NCBI RefSeq assembly: GCF_009665255.1
Contig: NZ_CP035687.1
Coordinates: 744,001-808,000, forward strand
Length of the DNA: 64,000 bases
Source: Vibrio metoecus
Lineage (GTDB): Bacteria; Pseudomonadota; Gammaproteobacteria; Enterobacterales; Vibrionaceae
Direction of reading: 5' to 3'
The translations under genes were made by a program, and so were the position numbers. Each line of letters opens with the position of its first letter. Position 1 is the stretch's first letter. Positions 32,578 to 40,444 of the stretch are shown piece by piece. The notes beneath the pieces were generated by a model, which was not told the DNA's origin, did not search any database, and saw only the letters and a program-made list of their open reading frames with translations.

Positions 32578-34020
32578 ATGGTTCAACTCTCTGTGGTGTC
32601 TCGTGCTGAGTCACCAGAAATCTCGTCAGCAATCGAAGCTTTGCAGGCTGAATTTACGCGCCTAAAAAGGCAGTATGCCAATACGCCTTATCCGAGTTTG
32701 ACCCACCGTTTGCAACGTTTAACCCAGCTCAAACAGGCTTTATTGCGTGAAATCGAAGCCCTGATTGCCGCAGTCAATCAAGATTATGGTTTCCGTAGTC
32801 GTTTTGATAGCGGCCTGTGCGATTTACTGCCAACGTTAAATCATCTCAATTACACGGCTAAGCAACTGAAAAAGTGGATGAAGCCGCAGCGGCGACATGC
32901 AGGATGGATGTTGTTACCTTCGCGTGTTGAAGTGCAATTTCAGCCCTTGGGTGTGGTGGGGGTAATGGTGCCTTGGAATTTTCCTATTTTGCTTAGCCTT
33001 GCACCATTGATCACCGCTGTTGCTGCGGGAAATCAGGTGATGGTGAAATTGAGTGAGTACACACCTGCCACCAATCAGGTGCTAGCGCGTGTGATTGCCG
33101 CGTTAGGCGATATCGCGGTTTGCGTGCAAGGTGATGCGAAGGTTGCTGCGGCTTTTAGTGCCTTGCGATTTGATCATCTGCTGTTTACAGGCTCAACCGC
33201 CGTAGGCAAGTTAGTGGCGCAAGCGGCCGCGAAAAATTTAACACCTGTGACGTTAGAGTTAGGGGGCAAATCTCCAGTGATCATCGCTGACGATGCGGAT
33301 CTCGCGCGCAGTGTAGATAGCATCATGCTGGGTAAAACCACCAATGCTGGGCAGATCTGTGTCGCACCGGATTACGTCATGCTGCCGCAAGCGAAAGTCG
33401 CGACCTTCGTTGAGCTTTATTTGCAGCGTTTTGCGCGCCGTTTTATCCGTCATGGTCGTATGGATGTGACACAAATCATTAACCAAGCGCAGTTTGACCG
33501 ATTACAGCACTGTTTGGACGATGCACAGCAAAAAGGTGCCAAACTCAATACTGTAGTGGGCAAAACAGTAGAACTCGAAGCAAGGCAGATGCTGCCGCAT
33601 CTGTTAACCGAAGTCAGTGATGACATGCTGGTGATGCAGCAAGAGATCTTTGGCCCGATCCTGCCGGTGATCGGTTATCGCAATATTGAAGAAGCGATTG
33701 AGCGAGTCAATCAAGGCCCACGGCCATTGGCGCTGTACGTGATGACCAAAGAGAGCCATCTGGCTAATCATATTTTGCAGCGTACCCACAGTGGTGGTGC
33801 GTGTGTGAACGATACCTTAATGCATGTTGCGGCGGATGATGCGCCATTTGGTGGCATTGGTGAATCAGGGCAGGGGCATTACCACGGAATCGAAGGCTTT
33901 AAGACTTTTTCGCATAGTAAGACGGTGCTGCGTTCAGCCGCGTGGTTGCCACGTAATGGCTGGCTGCTGACTTATCGTAAATCGATGTTACGCGTCCTCA
34001 CTCGATTTTTTGGGCGCTAA
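32578..34020 (+). CDS. Aldehyde dehydrogenase (coniferyl-aldehyde-dehydrogenase-like)
   Basis: A 480-residue NAD(P)-dependent aldehyde dehydrogenase. Motifs: MVPWNFPILL, LFTGSTAVGK, the general base Glu in TLELGGKSPVI, the catalytic Cys in NAGQICVAPDYV, and the late QQEIFGPILPV. It most resembles the short class annotated as coniferyl aldehyde dehydrogenase, related to fatty-aldehyde enzymes, with a hydrophobic Arg-rich C-terminus (WLLTYRKSMLRVLTRFFGR) that could touch membranes. The true substrate cannot be told. The ATG at 32578 has GCGGAG upstream; the longer frame from 32497 would start inside an ERIC repeat. ERIC copies flank the gene on both sides in the same orientation. Confidence 0.9.
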   Translation: MVQLSVVSRAESPEISSAIEALQAEFTRLKRQYANTPYPSLTHRLQRLTQLKQALLREIEALIAAVNQDYGFRSRFDSGLCDLLPTLNHLNYTAKQLKKWMKPQRRHAGWMLLPSRVEVQFQPLGVVGVMVPWNFPILLSLAPLITAVAAGNQVMVKLSEYTPATNQVLARVIAALGDIAVCVQGDAKVAAAFSALRFDHLLFTGSTAVGKLVAQAAAKNLTPVTLELGGKSPVIIADDADLARSVDSIMLGKTTNAGQICVAPDYVMLPQAKVATFVELYLQRFARRFIRHGRMDVTQIINQAQFDRLQHCLDDAQQKGAKLNTVVGKTVELEARQMLPHLLTEVSDDMLVMQQEIFGPILPVIGYRNIEEAIERVNQGPRPLALYVMTKESHLANHILQRTHSGGACVNDTLMHVAADDAPFGGIGESGQGHYHGIEGFKTFSHSKTVLRSAAWLPRNGWLLTYRKSMLRVLTRFFGR

Positions 34021-34043
34021 TCTTTCTGATATCGCTCACTATA

Positions 34044-34068
34044 TCAAGCCAGCCAGCGTCTGGCTTGA
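34044..34068 (+). terminator. Hairpin after the aldehyde dehydrogenase gene
   Basis: TCAAGCCAG (34044-34052) pairs with CTGGCTTGA (34060-34068) around a 7-nt loop, 23 nt after the stop. It lacks a proper T-run but is the only terminator-like structure before the ERIC repeat. Confidence 0.6.
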
Positions 34069-34074
34069 CGCTAT

Positions 34075-34198
34075 CTATTTCCTACTTGAAGCAGCAGCGG
34101 TGTTGGCTACGCTTGTGCATTCCAATCATAAGCCTGCGTATGTTGATGGGGATGAACTCACTTGCCGCCTATCTGCAACTCCAAGTCGTTTGGGTATA
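34075..34198. repeat. ERIC-type intergenic repeat, copy 2
   Basis: From CTATTTCCTACTTGAAG to TTTGGGTATA, a somewhat degenerate copy with a diverged centre (CATTCCAATCATAAGCCTGCG where the others have CACC-CAATCACATAG). Same orientation as copy 1. A 79-codon frame crossing it (34010-34249) is not a gene. Confidence 0.85.
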
Positions 34199-34546
34199 GC
34201 AGGATCTCACGTCAAATTGAAAAACAGCAGTGTTATTGAATGTAATTAAATATGTGGCATTTGTTGTTAATGTTGCATTTTATCCTGTTGGATTACGAGT
34301 GTTTAATAGTGCGTTATTCTGTTTATTTTATTCTCCATTGTATTATTTGCTTATAATTTTGCTCAAGTCCTAGGATATATATGGTAATACCTATTCTTGT
34401 TGGTAAATAAATCTAAAATATATATCTATGCGTATTAAGGTGTGATGATGGTCAAATTTTAATTTCTCCTTGGGGTATAGAATGCGCCTGCTTTCTAAGC
34501 AAAACGACGTAAACTGGTTTCTTGATTATTTGTAACGGAGTTGTAT
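34199..34546. promoter_or_regulatory. AT-rich promoter region of the speFL-speF-potE operon
   Basis: About 350 very AT-rich bases without a gene, between ERIC copy 2 and the leader peptide. GGGGTATAGAAT near 34474-34485 is a possible extended -10 box, giving a start roughly 60 nt upstream of the leader ORF. AACGGAG (34534-34540) is the leader RBS. In E. coli the speF promoter responds to acid and low oxygen; no specific site is recognised here. Confidence 0.45.
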
Positions 34547-34663
34547 ATGAAAAAGAAATCAAAAATCATGGCACACATTCGCAGGACTCGGCACATCATG
34601 ATGCCGTCTCACCGTGACTACTTTGACTACTCTTTCTTTACCCAATCGACATCTCATCTGTAA
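34547..34663 (+). CDS. speFL: SpeFL ornithine-sensing leader (arrest) peptide
   Basis: A 38-residue ORF 341 nt upstream of speF, with AACGGAG 6 nt before its ATG. It contains HIRRTRHIM (residues 10-18), then HR (22-23) followed by FDYSFF (26-31). The 34-residue SpeFL of enterobacteria, as I recall it, has HIRRTTHIM, then HR and FDFHFF at the same spacing. In E. coli this nascent peptide binds L-ornithine in the ribosome, stalls at its stop codon and blocks Rho, which switches on speF-potE. The relative here keeps the sensor and effector residues but ends with a different, slightly longer tail (TQSTSHL instead of NAR). Confidence 0.93.
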   Translation: MKKKSKIMAHIRRTRHIMMPSHRDYFDYSFFTQSTSHL

Positions 34664-35004
34664 CGAGAGCTTTAGGCTGCTTGTCAGCTAAAGGTTCGTC
34701 CTATACCTGCTTTCCTCATGTTGAGGTATTAAGGCATATTCATTGATTTTTTACGCCCTTTGGCGTGATGTGAAATCATGTTGGTTTTGCCTGCTCCTAC
34801 CGTAACTGAGTGAATCTCTAGGTATGCCCAAGAAAAAACATCATTATTAAGCAAAAGAATATTCACTGGTTCTTAGGCTGGGGCTCTCCATTATTTCTAT
34901 CTCAGCCTTTGTGACTGCAATATTTATTTTGCTGAGCGATTTCCTGCACGCTAAAAATAATTTGGCTTGGAATTCGTTTATTAAAAAAATAAGAAAGGCT
35001 AAAT
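34664..35004 (+). promoter_or_regulatory. speF leader region downstream of speFL
   Basis: About 340 nt between the leader peptide stop and speF. By analogy with the E. coli operon it should hold a Rho-entry region exposed when SpeFL is not stalled, and alternative hairpins. ACGCCCTTTGGCGT (34752-34765) can form a small hairpin, and GGGGCTCTCC lies near 34880. AAGAAAGG just before the ATG at 35005 is the speF RBS. I see no further ORF. Confidence 0.6.
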
Positions 35005-37167
35005 ATGAATTCATTAAAAATTGCTACGAGTTTATCGGTTCGCTCTTGCTTCACAACCCAACGTGAAGTGGTGGATGTACTGAAAACCGACTTCTGTGAC
35101 ATCGGTGCGGCGGTGGTTTCCGTCGAAGACGTACAAAATGGCATCATAGATAAAATGAATGCGACCGGTTTGAAACTACCGATCTTTGTTGCTGTATGCT
35201 GCGAAGACCAATTCCCAGATGATTTTTGCGCTGATATCACCGGGGTATTTGAGCTGTGTGATGCCAAAGTCGAGTTCTACGGTAAGCAAGTGGAAACTGC
35301 CGTACGTCGTTATCAAGAAAGCCTGTTGCCACCTTTCTTTGGCACATTGAAAAAATACGTGGACATGGGTAACTCGACCTTTGCTTGCCCTGGTCATCAA
35401 GGCGGTCAGTTCTTCCGTAAGCATCCAGTTGGTCGCCAGTTCTTTGATTTCTTTGGTGAAACCTTGTTCCGCTCGGATATGTGTAATGCAGACGTACGTT
35501 TGGGTGACTTGCTGATCCATGAAGGCGCCCCACATGATGCGCAGGCTTACGCCGCGAAAGTGTACAACGCGGATAAAACCTACTTTGTACTCAACGGCAC
35601 ATCGGCCTCCAACAAAGTGGTGTGTAATGCGCTGCTGACACCGGGAGATCTGGTGCTGTTTGACCGCAACAACCATAAATCCAACCACCACGGTGCGTTA
35701 ATTCAAGCGGGCGCGACGCCAGTTTACTTAGAAACGGCGCGTAACCCATTTGGTTTTATCGGCGGGATTGATGCGCACTGCTTTAACGAATCTTACCTGC
35801 GTGATGCCGTACGTAATGTCGACCCAAGCCGTGCGGAAGCGAAACGCCCATTCCGTCTTGCGATTATTCAGCTCGGTACTTACGACGGCACGATTTACAA
35901 CGCGCGTCAGGTGGTGGATCGCATCGGTCATCTGTGTGACTACATCCTGTTTGACTCAGCATGGGTAGGCTATGAACAGTTCATCCCCATGATGAAAGAT
36001 TGCTCACCACTTCTTCTCGATCTGAAGCCTGAAGATCCGGGCATCATCGTGACTCAGTCCGTGCATAAACAGCAGGCGGGTTTCTCACAAACTTCGCAAA
36101 TCCACAAGAAAGATCACCATATCAAAGGCCAAGAGCGTTACTGCAACCATAAACGCTTTAACAACGCCTTTATGCTGCACGCTTCAACCAGCCCATTCTA
36201 CCCGCTATTTGCGGCGCTCGATGTGAACGCCAAGATGCACGAAGGGGACAGTGGCCGCTACCTATGGCGTGAAGCGGTAAAAACCGGTATCGAAGCCCGT
36301 AAGCTTCTAATGAAAAAATGCAAATACATCAAGCCGTTCATTCCACCAATGATCGAAGGTAAACCTTGGCAGTCTCACCCTACCGAGCAAATAGCCGATG
36401 ATTTGCGTTTCTTTGAATTTGAACCGGGTCAGAAATGGCATGCGTTTGAAGGTTACGAACATGGTCAGTATTTCGTTGACCCTTGTAAGTTCCTGCTCAC
36501 CACACCGGGGATTGACCCAGAAACCGGCGAATACGAGCACTTTGGTATTCCGGCCACCATACTGGCCAACTTCCTGCGTGAGAACAACATCATCCCAGAG
36601 AAGTGCGATTTGAACTCGATCCTCTTCCTGCTCACCCCTGCCGAAGATATGGCGAAGATGCAGCATTTAGTAGCGCAAATTGCTCGTTTTGAACGCTTGA
36701 TTGAAGAAGATGCACCACTGAGCGAAGTATTGCCGAACGTGTACCGCGCGAATCGCGAACGCTACAAAGGCTACACCATCCGTCAGTTGTGTCAGGAAAT
36801 GCACGATCTGTATGTCAGCCATGATGTGAAACAGCTGCAAAAAGAGATGTTCCGCGCGCGTTATTTCCCACGTGCGGTAATGAACCCACAAGAAGCGAAC
36901 TTGGCCTTTGTACGTGGTCAGGTTGAGCTAGTCCCACTGCGTGAAGTGGAAGGCCATATCGCCGCTGAAGGCGCACTGCCTTACCCTCCAGGTGTGTTGT
37001 GTGTGGTTCCGGGAGAAATATGGGGCGGTTCAGTACAGCGTTACTTCCTCGCTCTAGAAGAAGGGATCAACTTGCTGCCGGGTTTTGCGCCTGAATTGCA
37101 AGGGGTGTATCTGGAGCCGACAGGCGAGGGACGAGTGCAAGCCATGGGCTATGTACTGAAACGTTAA
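35005..37167 (+). CDS. speF: Inducible ornithine decarboxylase
   Basis: A 720-residue PLP enzyme decarboxylating ornithine to putrescine while consuming a proton. It has an N-terminal wing (receiver-like) domain to ~105. The PLP domain includes FACPGHQGGQFFRKHPVG, NGTSASNKV, DRNNHKSNHHGALIQ, FDSAWVGYEQF and the Schiff-base Lys in TQSVHKQQAG. A C-terminal domain ends at PTGEGRVQAMGYVLKR. Length matches the prokaryotic aspartate-aminotransferase-fold decarboxylases. Together with PotE it makes an acid-resistance and putrescine-export system. The ornithine-sensing SpeFL leader upstream confirms SpeF rather than constitutive SpeC. Confidence 0.96.
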   Translation: MNSLKIATSLSVRSCFTTQREVVDVLKTDFCDIGAAVVSVEDVQNGIIDKMNATGLKLPIFVAVCCEDQFPDDFCADITGVFELCDAKVEFYGKQVETAVRRYQESLLPPFFGTLKKYVDMGNSTFACPGHQGGQFFRKHPVGRQFFDFFGETLFRSDMCNADVRLGDLLIHEGAPHDAQAYAAKVYNADKTYFVLNGTSASNKVVCNALLTPGDLVLFDRNNHKSNHHGALIQAGATPVYLETARNPFGFIGGIDAHCFNESYLRDAVRNVDPSRAEAKRPFRLAIIQLGTYDGTIYNARQVVDRIGHLCDYILFDSAWVGYEQFIPMMKDCSPLLLDLKPEDPGIIVTQSVHKQQAGFSQTSQIHKKDHHIKGQERYCNHKRFNNAFMLHASTSPFYPLFAALDVNAKMHEGDSGRYLWREAVKTGIEARKLLMKKCKYIKPFIPPMIEGKPWQSHPTEQIADDLRFFEFEPGQKWHAFEGYEHGQYFVDPCKFLLTTPGIDPETGEYEHFGIPATILANFLRENNIIPEKCDLNSILFLLTPAEDMAKMQHLVAQIARFERLIEEDAPLSEVLPNVYRANRERYKGYTIRQLCQEMHDLYVSHDVKQLQKEMFRARYFPRAVMNPQEANLAFVRGQVELVPLREVEGHIAAEGALPYPPGVLCVVPGEIWGGSVQRYFLALEEGINLLPGFAPELQGVYLEPTGEGRVQAMGYVLKR

Positions 37168-37234
37168 TCGGGGCATCGGGGCAGATGTTTCTGCCCCGAT
37201 GACAACACGAAAAGACCCATAGAAGGGGAATATC

Positions 37235-38554
37235 ATGAGTAAATCCAATAACAAAATTGGTGTAGTGCAACTCACCATTCTGACTATCGTTAACATGATG
37301 GGATCGGGCATCATTATGCTCCCGACTCAGCTTGCCCAAGTCGGCACCATTTCTATCTTATCTTGGTTAGTCACTGCTGCAGGTTCAACTGCCTTGGCGT
37401 TTGCCTTTGCAAAATGCGGTATGTTCAGTAAAAAATCCGGCGGTATGGGCGGTTACGCCGAATACGCGTTTGGCCGCAGCGGCAACTTTATGGCCAACTA
37501 TACCTACGCGGTTTCCTTGTTGATTGCCAACGTGGCGATTGCCATTTCCGCGGTTGGCTATGCTGATGTGCTGTTTGGTTTTCATCTCACTCCGATTGAA
37601 ACCTGTATCGCGACTATTTTGGTATTGTGGGTCGCCACCGTGGCCAACTTTGGTGGTGCGCGCATTACTGGTCAAGTCTCCAGTGTTACCGTTTGGGGCA
37701 TCATTATTCCGGTGATTGGGGTATCCATCATCGGTTGGTACTGGTTTGATTTTGACTTGTATCGCTCGGCATGGAACCCACATGGTTTGCCATTCTTCCA
37801 AGCGCTCGGCGGCTCAATTGCAATGACGCTCTGGGCATTCTTGGGATTGGAATCGGCTTGTGCTAATGCTGATGCGGTGGAAAACCCAGAGAAAAACGTA
37901 CCGATTGCGGTCATGGGCGGCACCTTGGGGGCTGCGGTGATTTACATCATCTCAACCAACGTGATTGCTGGGATTGTGCCAAACGCAGATCTGGCTAACT
38001 CGAACGCACCGTTTGGTCTGGCTTTTGCGCAGATGTTTAACCCAACCATGGGCGCGATTGTCATGGCGTGTGCGATTGTGTCTTGTACCGGTTCACTGCT
38101 TGGCTGGCAATTTACTATTGCGCAAGTGTTTAAAGCCTCGGCCGATGAAGGTTTCTTCCCTAAATTGTTCTCTAAAGTGACCAAAGCCGATGCCCCTGTG
38201 CTAGGTATGCTGACCATCGTCTCGATTCAAAGCGTACTGAGTTTGATGACCATCAGTCCCTCACTCAATAAGCAGTTTGAGGCGTTAGTGAATTTGGCGG
38301 TCGTGACCAACATCATTCCGTACATCCTCTCTATGGCTGCGCTGGGCGTGATGCAAAAGCAGCTCAATGTACCGGTGAGCCAAGCGAAAGTCGCCAACGT
38401 GATGGCCTTTATTGGTGCAATGTATAGCTTCTACGCGCTGTACAGTTCCGGTGAAACCGCGGTCATGCTCGGCTCGATTGCGACTTTCTTTGGTTGGGTG
38501 CTGTACGGTGCGATTTCTCGCTCACAGCAAAATACCCCGTTGAAACACGCCTGA
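37235..38554 (+). CDS. potE: Putrescine/ornithine antiporter PotE
   Basis: A 439-residue APC-family transporter with about 12 membrane segments. The first helix carries NMMGSGIIMLPTQLA, the GSGI motif of basic amino-acid/polyamine antiporters. Other family stretches are KKSGGMGGYAEYAFG and ALGGSIAMTLWAFLGLESACANADAVENP. It exchanges extracellular ornithine for cytoplasmic putrescine, feeding SpeF. It follows speF by 67 bp with AGAAGGGG before the ATG and is followed by a strong terminator, so speFL-speF-potE appears to be one operon. Confidence 0.96.
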   Translation: MSKSNNKIGVVQLTILTIVNMMGSGIIMLPTQLAQVGTISILSWLVTAAGSTALAFAFAKCGMFSKKSGGMGGYAEYAFGRSGNFMANYTYAVSLLIANVAIAISAVGYADVLFGFHLTPIETCIATILVLWVATVANFGGARITGQVSSVTVWGIIIPVIGVSIIGWYWFDFDLYRSAWNPHGLPFFQALGGSIAMTLWAFLGLESACANADAVENPEKNVPIAVMGGTLGAAVIYIISTNVIAGIVPNADLANSNAPFGLAFAQMFNPTMGAIVMACAIVSCTGSLLGWQFTIAQVFKASADEGFFPKLFSKVTKADAPVLGMLTIVSIQSVLSLMTISPSLNKQFEALVNLAVVTNIIPYILSMAALGVMQKQLNVPVSQAKVANVMAFIGAMYSFYALYSSGETAVMLGSIATFFGWVLYGAISRSQQNTPLKHA

Positions 38555-38582
38555 TCGGGTTAACGCTTAAGGTATAAGATCA

Positions 38583-38609
38583 ACAGCGCAGCGAGTCTGC
38601 GCTGTTTTT
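38583..38609 (+). terminator. potE terminator
   Basis: ACAGCGCAG (38583-38591) pairs with CTGCGCTGT (38597-38605) and runs into TTTTT, 29 nt after the potE stop. Confidence 0.9.
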
Positions 38610-38764
38610 CTATCCGCGCTGTTTTTTCTCTGATGTTCTTTTTCATCGACTTTTCTTGCTCAAAAGCGGTGATATTCAAAACAAGTTTATCCGTAACTCT
38701 TTTCACCGCCCGTTGAACTGACTACACTAAGCGGCGTTTCAGAATCGTCTGAAGCACAACAATA

Positions 38765-38897
38765 TTCTCAGGGCGGGGCGAAATTCCCCACCGGTGGTAT
38801 GCCGCAAGGCGAGCCCACGAGCGCTCGATTCGTCGAGGTCAGCAGATCTGGTGAGAAGCCAGAGCCGACGGTTACAGTCCGGATGAGAGAGAATGAC
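38765..38897 (+). ncRNA. FMN riboswitch (RFN element) upstream of ribB
   Basis: The conserved RFN parts occur in order: GGGCGGGGCGAAATTCCCC, ACCGGTGGTAT, GAGCCCACGAGCG, GATCTGGTGAGAAGCCAG, AGCCGACGGTTACAGTCCGG, ATGAGAGAGAA. The aptamer binds FMN and lowers expression of the downstream gene. Between it and ribB, CACTGAA (38903-38909) can pair with TTCAGTG (38943-38949), followed by CTTTTCGTTTTGG, which may be the expression platform (terminator-like). GGAG at 39002-39005 is the ribB RBS. Confidence 0.96.
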
Positions 38898-39012
38898 AAA
38901 CACACTGAATCCTAAGGTGCGGCGTTGCTACATCTTTCGGTTTTCAGTGCTTTTCGTTTTGGATTTTGATCCCTCATAAGCCCTGATTCTGGTCATTTTT
39001 TGGAGTATTACC

Positions 39013-39669
39013 ATGAATCAGTCCTCATTACTTGCCGAATTCGGCGACCCCATTACTCGTGTAGAAAACGCACTGCAAGCCTTACGTGAAGGGCGTGGTG
39101 TGCTGCTGCTCGATGATGAAGATCGCGAAAATGAAGGCGATATTATCTACGCGGTAGAATCTCTTACTACGGCGCAAATGGCGCTCATGATCCGTGAATG
39201 CAGCGGCATCGTCTGTTTGTGCCTAACGGAAACACAAGCCGATCGCTTAGCCCTACCGCCTATGGTGGTCAATAACAACAGTGCTAACCAAACGGCGTTT
39301 ACGGTATCCATTGAAGCCAAACACGGCGTAACCACGGGGGTTTCCGCGCAAGATCGCGTGACTACCATCAAAACCGCAGCCAACCCAGAAGCAAAGCCAG
39401 AAGATTTGGCGCGTCCCGGCCATGTATTCCCGCTACGTGCTCGTGCGGGTGGAGTACTGACGCGCCGTGGCCATACCGAAGGTACGGTTGATTTGATGCA
39501 GATGGCAGGTTTGCAGCCAGCGGGGGTGCTGTGCGAACTGACCAACCCAGATGGCAGCATGGCAAAAACGCCAGAAATCATCGAGTTCGGCAAACTGCAC
39601 AATATGCCCGTGTTGACCATTGAAGATATGGTGCAATACCGCATTCAGTTTGATCTGAAACTGGCTTAA
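39013..39669 (+). CDS. ribB: 3,4-dihydroxy-2-butanone 4-phosphate synthase
   Basis: A 218-residue single-domain RibB that makes the four-carbon precursor of riboflavin from ribulose 5-phosphate. Signature residues are visible in LLDDEDRENEGDIIYA (acidic metal-binding motif), RECSGIVCLCLT, KHGVTTGVSAQDRV, RPGHVFPLRARAGGVLTRRGHTEG (substrate phosphate loop) and GVLCELTNPDG. No RibA (GTP cyclohydrolase II) domain is fused. It is a single-gene unit behind an FMN riboswitch and ends in a strong terminator. In Vibrio this unlinked, riboswitch-controlled ribB is an extra control point beside the main rib operon. Confidence 0.97.
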   Translation: MNQSSLLAEFGDPITRVENALQALREGRGVLLLDDEDRENEGDIIYAVESLTTAQMALMIRECSGIVCLCLTETQADRLALPPMVVNNNSANQTAFTVSIEAKHGVTTGVSAQDRVTTIKTAANPEAKPEDLARPGHVFPLRARAGGVLTRRGHTEGTVDLMQMAGLQPAGVLCELTNPDGSMAKTPEIIEFGKLHNMPVLTIEDMVQYRIQFDLKLA

Positions 39670-39675
39670 GCGAAG

Positions 39676-39717
39676 AAAAAACAGCCCTGACGAACAGATT
39701 TATCAGGGCTGTTTTTA
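39676..39717. terminator. Bidirectional terminator between ribB and the TrmY-like gene
   Basis: ACAGCCCTGA (39681-39690) pairs with TCAGGGCTGT (39703-39712). The stem is flanked by AAAAA and TTTTT, so it serves both the plus-strand ribB and the minus-strand gene ending at 39734. Confidence 0.9.
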
Positions 39718-39733
39718 TTGATGACGGGAGGGA

Positions 39734-40339
39734 TTACCAACCCGCTTCTTGGTGATCAATCTCGTTATGGATGAGGGTGACACACTGTGAAGCAAACAGC
39801 ATTTTTGGCCCAAGGCTGATTTTTTCTACCCCAAGACGTTTCATCGAGTTACCACTCTTTTTCGGCATCGGGATATGATCGGTCAAAATAAAACACGGGT
39901 TCGGGCCAATCTTAATATCACGAATGGAATCGCCTTTTTTATCCATCATGTACAGCGAATGATGCTCTGCCAACTCACCGAGTAGCGCTTCAAAACTGAT
40001 AGTGCGCACGGTCAATCCCGGCTGAACCACACGAGTTTGTTCTTTGCCCATGCCGACAGATGCATCCAGCGCTTTCACCAACAGGGCAATCAACGCCGCT
40101 TCATGGAATCCGCCCACATCACTGATTTCATTCGCTTCGACGGTGATGGTGCGTGAATAATCGCGCGTGCTTTCCAATACCAGATGAATCACCACATCTT
40201 CACGATGCGACTGCGCGGTAAACAGGCTATTCATCATGCAGTGTGCCAAAATTTCGGTATGGCATTTGCCACCAATTTCGTCCAGTAGGCGTTGGCTATC
40301 GGTCGGTGCGGAGCGAGCTCGAAGGATAAAACTGCGCAT
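39734..40339 (-). CDS. Putative pseudouridine methyltransferase (TrmY/DUF358 family)
   Basis: About 201 residues from the ATG at 40339, where the protein opens MRSFILRARSAPT, the usual beginning of the family; an ATG four codons earlier is possible. Family features are a SPOUT-type C-terminal knot with GPNPCFILTDHIPMPKK, LGPKMLFASQCVTLIHNEID, and an N-terminal catalytic half. Archaeal TrmY methylates N1 of pseudouridine-54 in tRNA. Bacterial members such as this one occur patchily and their RNA target is not established, to my knowledge. It is monocistronic, convergent with ribB. A Cys in the QCVT segment agrees with the archaeal enzymes. Confidence 0.85.
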   Translation of the reverse strand: MRSFILRARSAPTDSQRLLDEIGGKCHTEILAHCMMNSLFTAQSHREDVVIHLVLESTRDYSRTITVEANEISDVGGFHEAALIALLVKALDASVGMGKEQTRVVQPGLTVRTISFEALLGELAEHHSLYMMDKKGDSIRDIKIGPNPCFILTDHIPMPKKSGNSMKRLGVEKISLGPKMLFASQCVTLIHNEIDHQEAGW

Positions 40340-40444
40340 GGTATTTCTCATTCGTTGTCATTCAAAGTGCGGTATTGTCGCTAAGCGCGCCGAACTTGAC
40401 CAGTCTTTTATGCTGCCGTATTGCGAGAGTCATGACTCGCCGAT

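Noticed and set aside
34010..34249. 79-codon plus-strand frame after the aldehyde dehydrogenase gene
   Set aside because: It crosses ERIC copy 2 and has no RBS or recognisable domain; ERIC elements often create such chance frames.
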